A stretch of DNA of 64,000 nt from an uncultured Pseudoteredinibacter sp. (GTDB lineage Bacteria; Pseudomonadota; Gammaproteobacteria; Pseudomonadales; Cellvibrionaceae), in the NCBI RefSeq assembly GCF_947502065.1, contig NZ_CANMYE010000001.1, positions 186,001 to 250,000 of the forward strand, read 5' to 3'. The notes below the pieces were generated by a model. That model did not search any database. It had not been told where the DNA came from and saw only the letters and a list, made by a program, of their open reading frames with translations. The position numbers and the translations under genes are program-made. Of this stretch, positions 61,861-64,000 are shown one piece after another (position 1 is the stretch's first letter; each line of letters opens with the position of its first letter).

Positions 61861-63183
61861 CTATTGGACTTCCGTAATAGCTTCAAGTAGGGCGTCGAAT
61901 ATCTGATCGATATGGCTTTGTTCGATAATCAGCGGAGGTGACATCATAATGGTGTCGCCAGCGGCGCGCACAGTGATACCTTTCTCTAAGGCCTTGGCGG
62001 CAACGCTCTGAGCCCTTGTCATTCCTTCGATACCATTCGCCGCTGGACCACTCTTAAAGTCAATGGCACCCACTAAGCCCCAATTGCGAACATCAGTAGT
62101 TAGCTCGCTATCATCTAAGCGGTGAATACCGTCTTCCCAGGCTGAGGAAATCTGCGCAGCACGCTCGAATAAATTTTCATTTTTGTAGATGTCCAAAGTC
62201 GCTAAGGCTGCCGCACAAGCAACCGGGTGCGCCGAGTAGGTGTAGCCGTGGAAGAACTCTGGTGCATTCTCAGGGCCTTGCATAAAGGCATCGTGAACTT
62301 CTTGGCTGACCAGTACGGCTCCCATTGGGACTGCACCATTGGTTAAACCTTTAGCGGTGGTAATGATGTCTGGTGTAACGCCAGTTAAGCCTGCAGCAGT
62401 ACCATCACCCATGCGGCCGTACGCGGTGATCACTTCGTCAAAGATTAATAGAATGTCATTGTCGTTACAGATTTGACGAACCTTCTCCAAGTAGCCTTTA
62501 GGAGGAATTATCACGCCACCGGCCCCGGCCATTGGCTCGATAATAACGGCTGCAATATTGCTGGCATCGTACATAGCGATTTGCTGTTCCAGCTCATAGG
62601 CCAGCTTATCGGCGCCATGCTCGCCCTGACCGCGACTAAAGGCATTCTCTTCTAGACGAGTGTGACTCAGGTGAGAAACCTCTAAGCCTTGGCCAAATAC
62701 CGCACGGTTAGGGGTTAGGCCAGCAACAGAAACACCACCCATGTTCACACCGTGGTAGGCCTTCTGGCGCGCAATAAAGCGGGTTTTGCCACCTTGGCCG
62801 CGTTTACGCCAGTAAGCCCTAGCTATTTTTAAGGCTGTATCGACTGACTCTGAGCCAGAATTGGTGAAAAATACGCGATTTACGCCAGCAGGAGCAATTT
62901 CTTCTGCCAGGCGAGTGGCTAGCTCAAATGCTTGCTCATGGGCAAAACCAAATGGGTTGGCATAGTCCATTTCCAATAGCTGTTTATGTACTGCTTCAGC
63001 GATTTCAGGGCGGCTGTGGCCTGCATTGGTGCACCATAGACCGGCAGTGGCATCTAGAATCTCGCGACCATCGGCCAGAGTCATGGTCATGCCTTCGGCT
63101 TTTGTGTATATCTTAGGGTTCTTTTTAAAAGCACGGTTGGGGGTGAAAGGCAGCCAGTAGTGCTCAGTATTAATGGTGCTCAT
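61861..63183 (-). CDS. Class III aminotransferase (omega-amino acid:pyruvate type)
   Basis: 440 residues of fold-type I PLP enzyme: ATAGLWCTNAGHSRPEI near the N-terminus, FFTNSGSESVDTALKIARAYW, AYHGVNMGG, IFDEVITAYGRMGDG, and the PLP lysine in TTAKGLTNGAVPMG. The beginning HYWLPFTPNRAFKKNP is typical of beta-alanine/omega-amino acid:pyruvate aminotransferases, which transfer terminal amino groups to pyruvate. GAGAAA ribosome site. No partner semialdehyde dehydrogenase is adjacent. Confidence 0.92.
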   Translation of the reverse strand: MSTINTEHYWLPFTPNRAFKKNPKIYTKAEGMTMTLADGREILDATAGLWCTNAGHSRPEIAEAVHKQLLEMDYANPFGFAHEQAFELATRLAEEIAPAGVNRVFFTNSGSESVDTALKIARAYWRKRGQGGKTRFIARQKAYHGVNMGGVSVAGLTPNRAVFGQGLEVSHLSHTRLEENAFSRGQGEHGADKLAYELEQQIAMYDASNIAAVIIEPMAGAGGVIIPPKGYLEKVRQICNDNDILLIFDEVITAYGRMGDGTAAGLTGVTPDIITTAKGLTNGAVPMGAVLVSQEVHDAFMQGPENAPEFFHGYTYSAHPVACAAALATLDIYKNENLFERAAQISSAWEDGIHRLDDSELTTDVRNWGLVGAIDFKSGPAANGIEGMTRAQSVAAKALEKGITVRAAGDTIMMSPPLIIEQSHIDQIFDALLEAITEVQ

Positions 63184-63378
63184 AGGTTTCTCGCTCTTTA
63201 AACAGTGGCTAATCTAGCCTAAATACAATTCAATAAACCCTGGCAGCATAGGTAAGTTTAATGCGTCGGTAAATTATTATTTATCTACTTAAAGGTTGGG
63301 TATTCTAGACTTAACTTCTGCGGACACACCCAGCTTAGATAGGGCCCGCTAATAGTAAGTTGGATGATTGCTGAGAGC

Positions 63379-63957
63379 TTAGAGTTGCCAGTTGTTTTTC
63401 TTCAGCCAGCAAAGCGCCAGTACATCGTAAAAACCATGCCAGACGACGACTAACATCAGGCTGTCGCTAGCTTGGTAGACGTAACCAAACAATAGCCCCA
63501 TAACGAAGGTGATCAGGAAGTACATCCAAGAAAGACCGTGCAGGGCCCCAAAGCAGATTGAAGCCAAAACTATACCTAGGTGGGGTGTCCAACCCTCAAA
63601 GTCCAGCAGGTTTACCAGCCAGCTTTGCAAGAAGCCACGAAACAGCCACTCCTCTGAAACACCCGCTAATATCCCTATCAAAGCAAGCTGTGGGTAACTG
63701 AAGTGGCCGATGAGGCTTTGGTATTTTGCCAGGTCTCGGTTGACGGCTTCTTTAAGAAAAGGCAGGCACTTTTCCATGATTAGCAGTGCCAGCATCATGG
63801 CACTGGCCAGTAGCAAGCCTTGCAAAATGTATTCGAGGCCTGAAAAGCTATTTAATTTGTCTTGCCAGCGAGCCAATAATAGACCCAATACACATATAAT
63901 GAATTGGCTGCGTATAACCTTGCTATAGGGCACCTTGTCCTTGGCGATATCATCCAT
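63379..63957 (-). CDS. CPBP family intramembrane metalloprotease
   Basis: 192 residues with about five membrane helices and the CPBP motifs: EEWLFRGFLQSWL (Glu-Glu and Arg), GALHGLSWMYF and VVWHGFYD supplying the histidines. Members are membrane-embedded proteases related to CAAX prenyl endopeptidase Rce1; bacterial roles include bacteriocin immunity and protein processing. AGGA is placed well before the ATG. Substrate unknown. Confidence 0.88.
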   Translation of the reverse strand: MDDIAKDKVPYSKVIRSQFIICVLGLLLARWQDKLNSFSGLEYILQGLLLASAMMLALLIMEKCLPFLKEAVNRDLAKYQSLIGHFSYPQLALIGILAGVSEEWLFRGFLQSWLVNLLDFEGWTPHLGIVLASICFGALHGLSWMYFLITFVMGLLFGYVYQASDSLMLVVVWHGFYDVLALCWLKKNNWQL

Positions 63958-64000
63958 TGCAAATAATTCCTGTGCGCGTTTATTCGGGTGTTGATTATTT

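Overview
The window reads as chromosome of a marine-type gammaproteobacterium. CsrA, cold-shock protein, PurU, CvfB, YccF and Ogt/Ada-AlkA proteins, TonB-dependent uptake, and aromatic or lipid catabolism genes next to a GH9 glycosidase would all fit a Cellvibrionales/Spongiibacteraceae-like organism. That placement is inference from protein content only; no rRNA or other phylogenetic marker is present. I see no tRNA, rRNA, CRISPR array, intact insertion sequence or prophage.

Layout. 1-4.3 kb: the end of a Na+/solute symporter, then a CNMP/CBS/DUF294 nucleotidyltransferase and a DnaQ-like exonuclease, a familiar symporter-plus-regulator set. 3.9-8.3 kb, minus strand: YkgJ cysteine cluster protein, CvfB-like RNA-binding protein, YccF, and an ada/alkA-ogt alkylation repair pair. 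8.4-20.2 kb: a very large propeller sensor kinase, a TetR/Old Yellow Enzyme pair with a palindromic operator, Lrp, a type-2 3-hydroxyacyl-CoA dehydrogenase, a pentapeptide-repeat K+ channel, VanZ, and a MarR regulator divergent from a bifunctional salicylyl-CoA/2-aminobenzoyl-CoA hydroxylase-oxidoreductase. 20.4-27.4 kb: a surface-polysaccharide/LPS-core operon (ELM1-like, two GT4, O-antigen ligase, GT9, TviB-type UDP-sugar dehydrogenase). 27.5-29.1 kb: small accessory genes, including a secreted-protein gene broken by an in-frame TGA. 29.1-44.9 kb: catabolic and transport genes (TonB-dependent receptor, flavin reductase with MarR-like tail, SDR, GH9 glycosidase, AraC regulator, GIN-domain lipoprotein, PYROXD2-like oxidoreductase, StyA-like monooxygenase, acyl-CoA ligase).

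45.1-59.6 kb is the most unusual part: a minus-strand block of about twelve envelope genes. It holds a MotA/TolQ/ExbB proton-channel protein, two von Willebrand A proteins whose N-terminal membrane segments resemble ExbD/TolR (F-L-D-I/V), a PEGA-repeat protein ending in a formylglycine-enzyme fold without the catalytic cysteines, a TPR/PEGA membrane protein, a TPR protein with a TonB-like C-terminus, four lipoproteins, a small Lys-rich secreted protein and an M48 metalloprotease lipoprotein. A periplasmic solute-binding protein gene sits inside it on the opposite strand. I read it as a candidate proton-driven envelope machine of unknown purpose.

59.7-64 kb: purU, a cold-shock gene, csrA with a GGA-rich leader, an omega-aminotransferase and a CPBP protease.

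A second notable signal is the 10-bp palindrome TTACATGTAA. I found it only three times, always in intergenic promoter regions: marR/salicylyl-CoA hydroxylase, TonB receptor/flavin reductase, and AraC regulator/GIN protein. This suggests that separated catabolic loci share one regulator, possibly the MarR protein encoded beside the most symmetrical copy.
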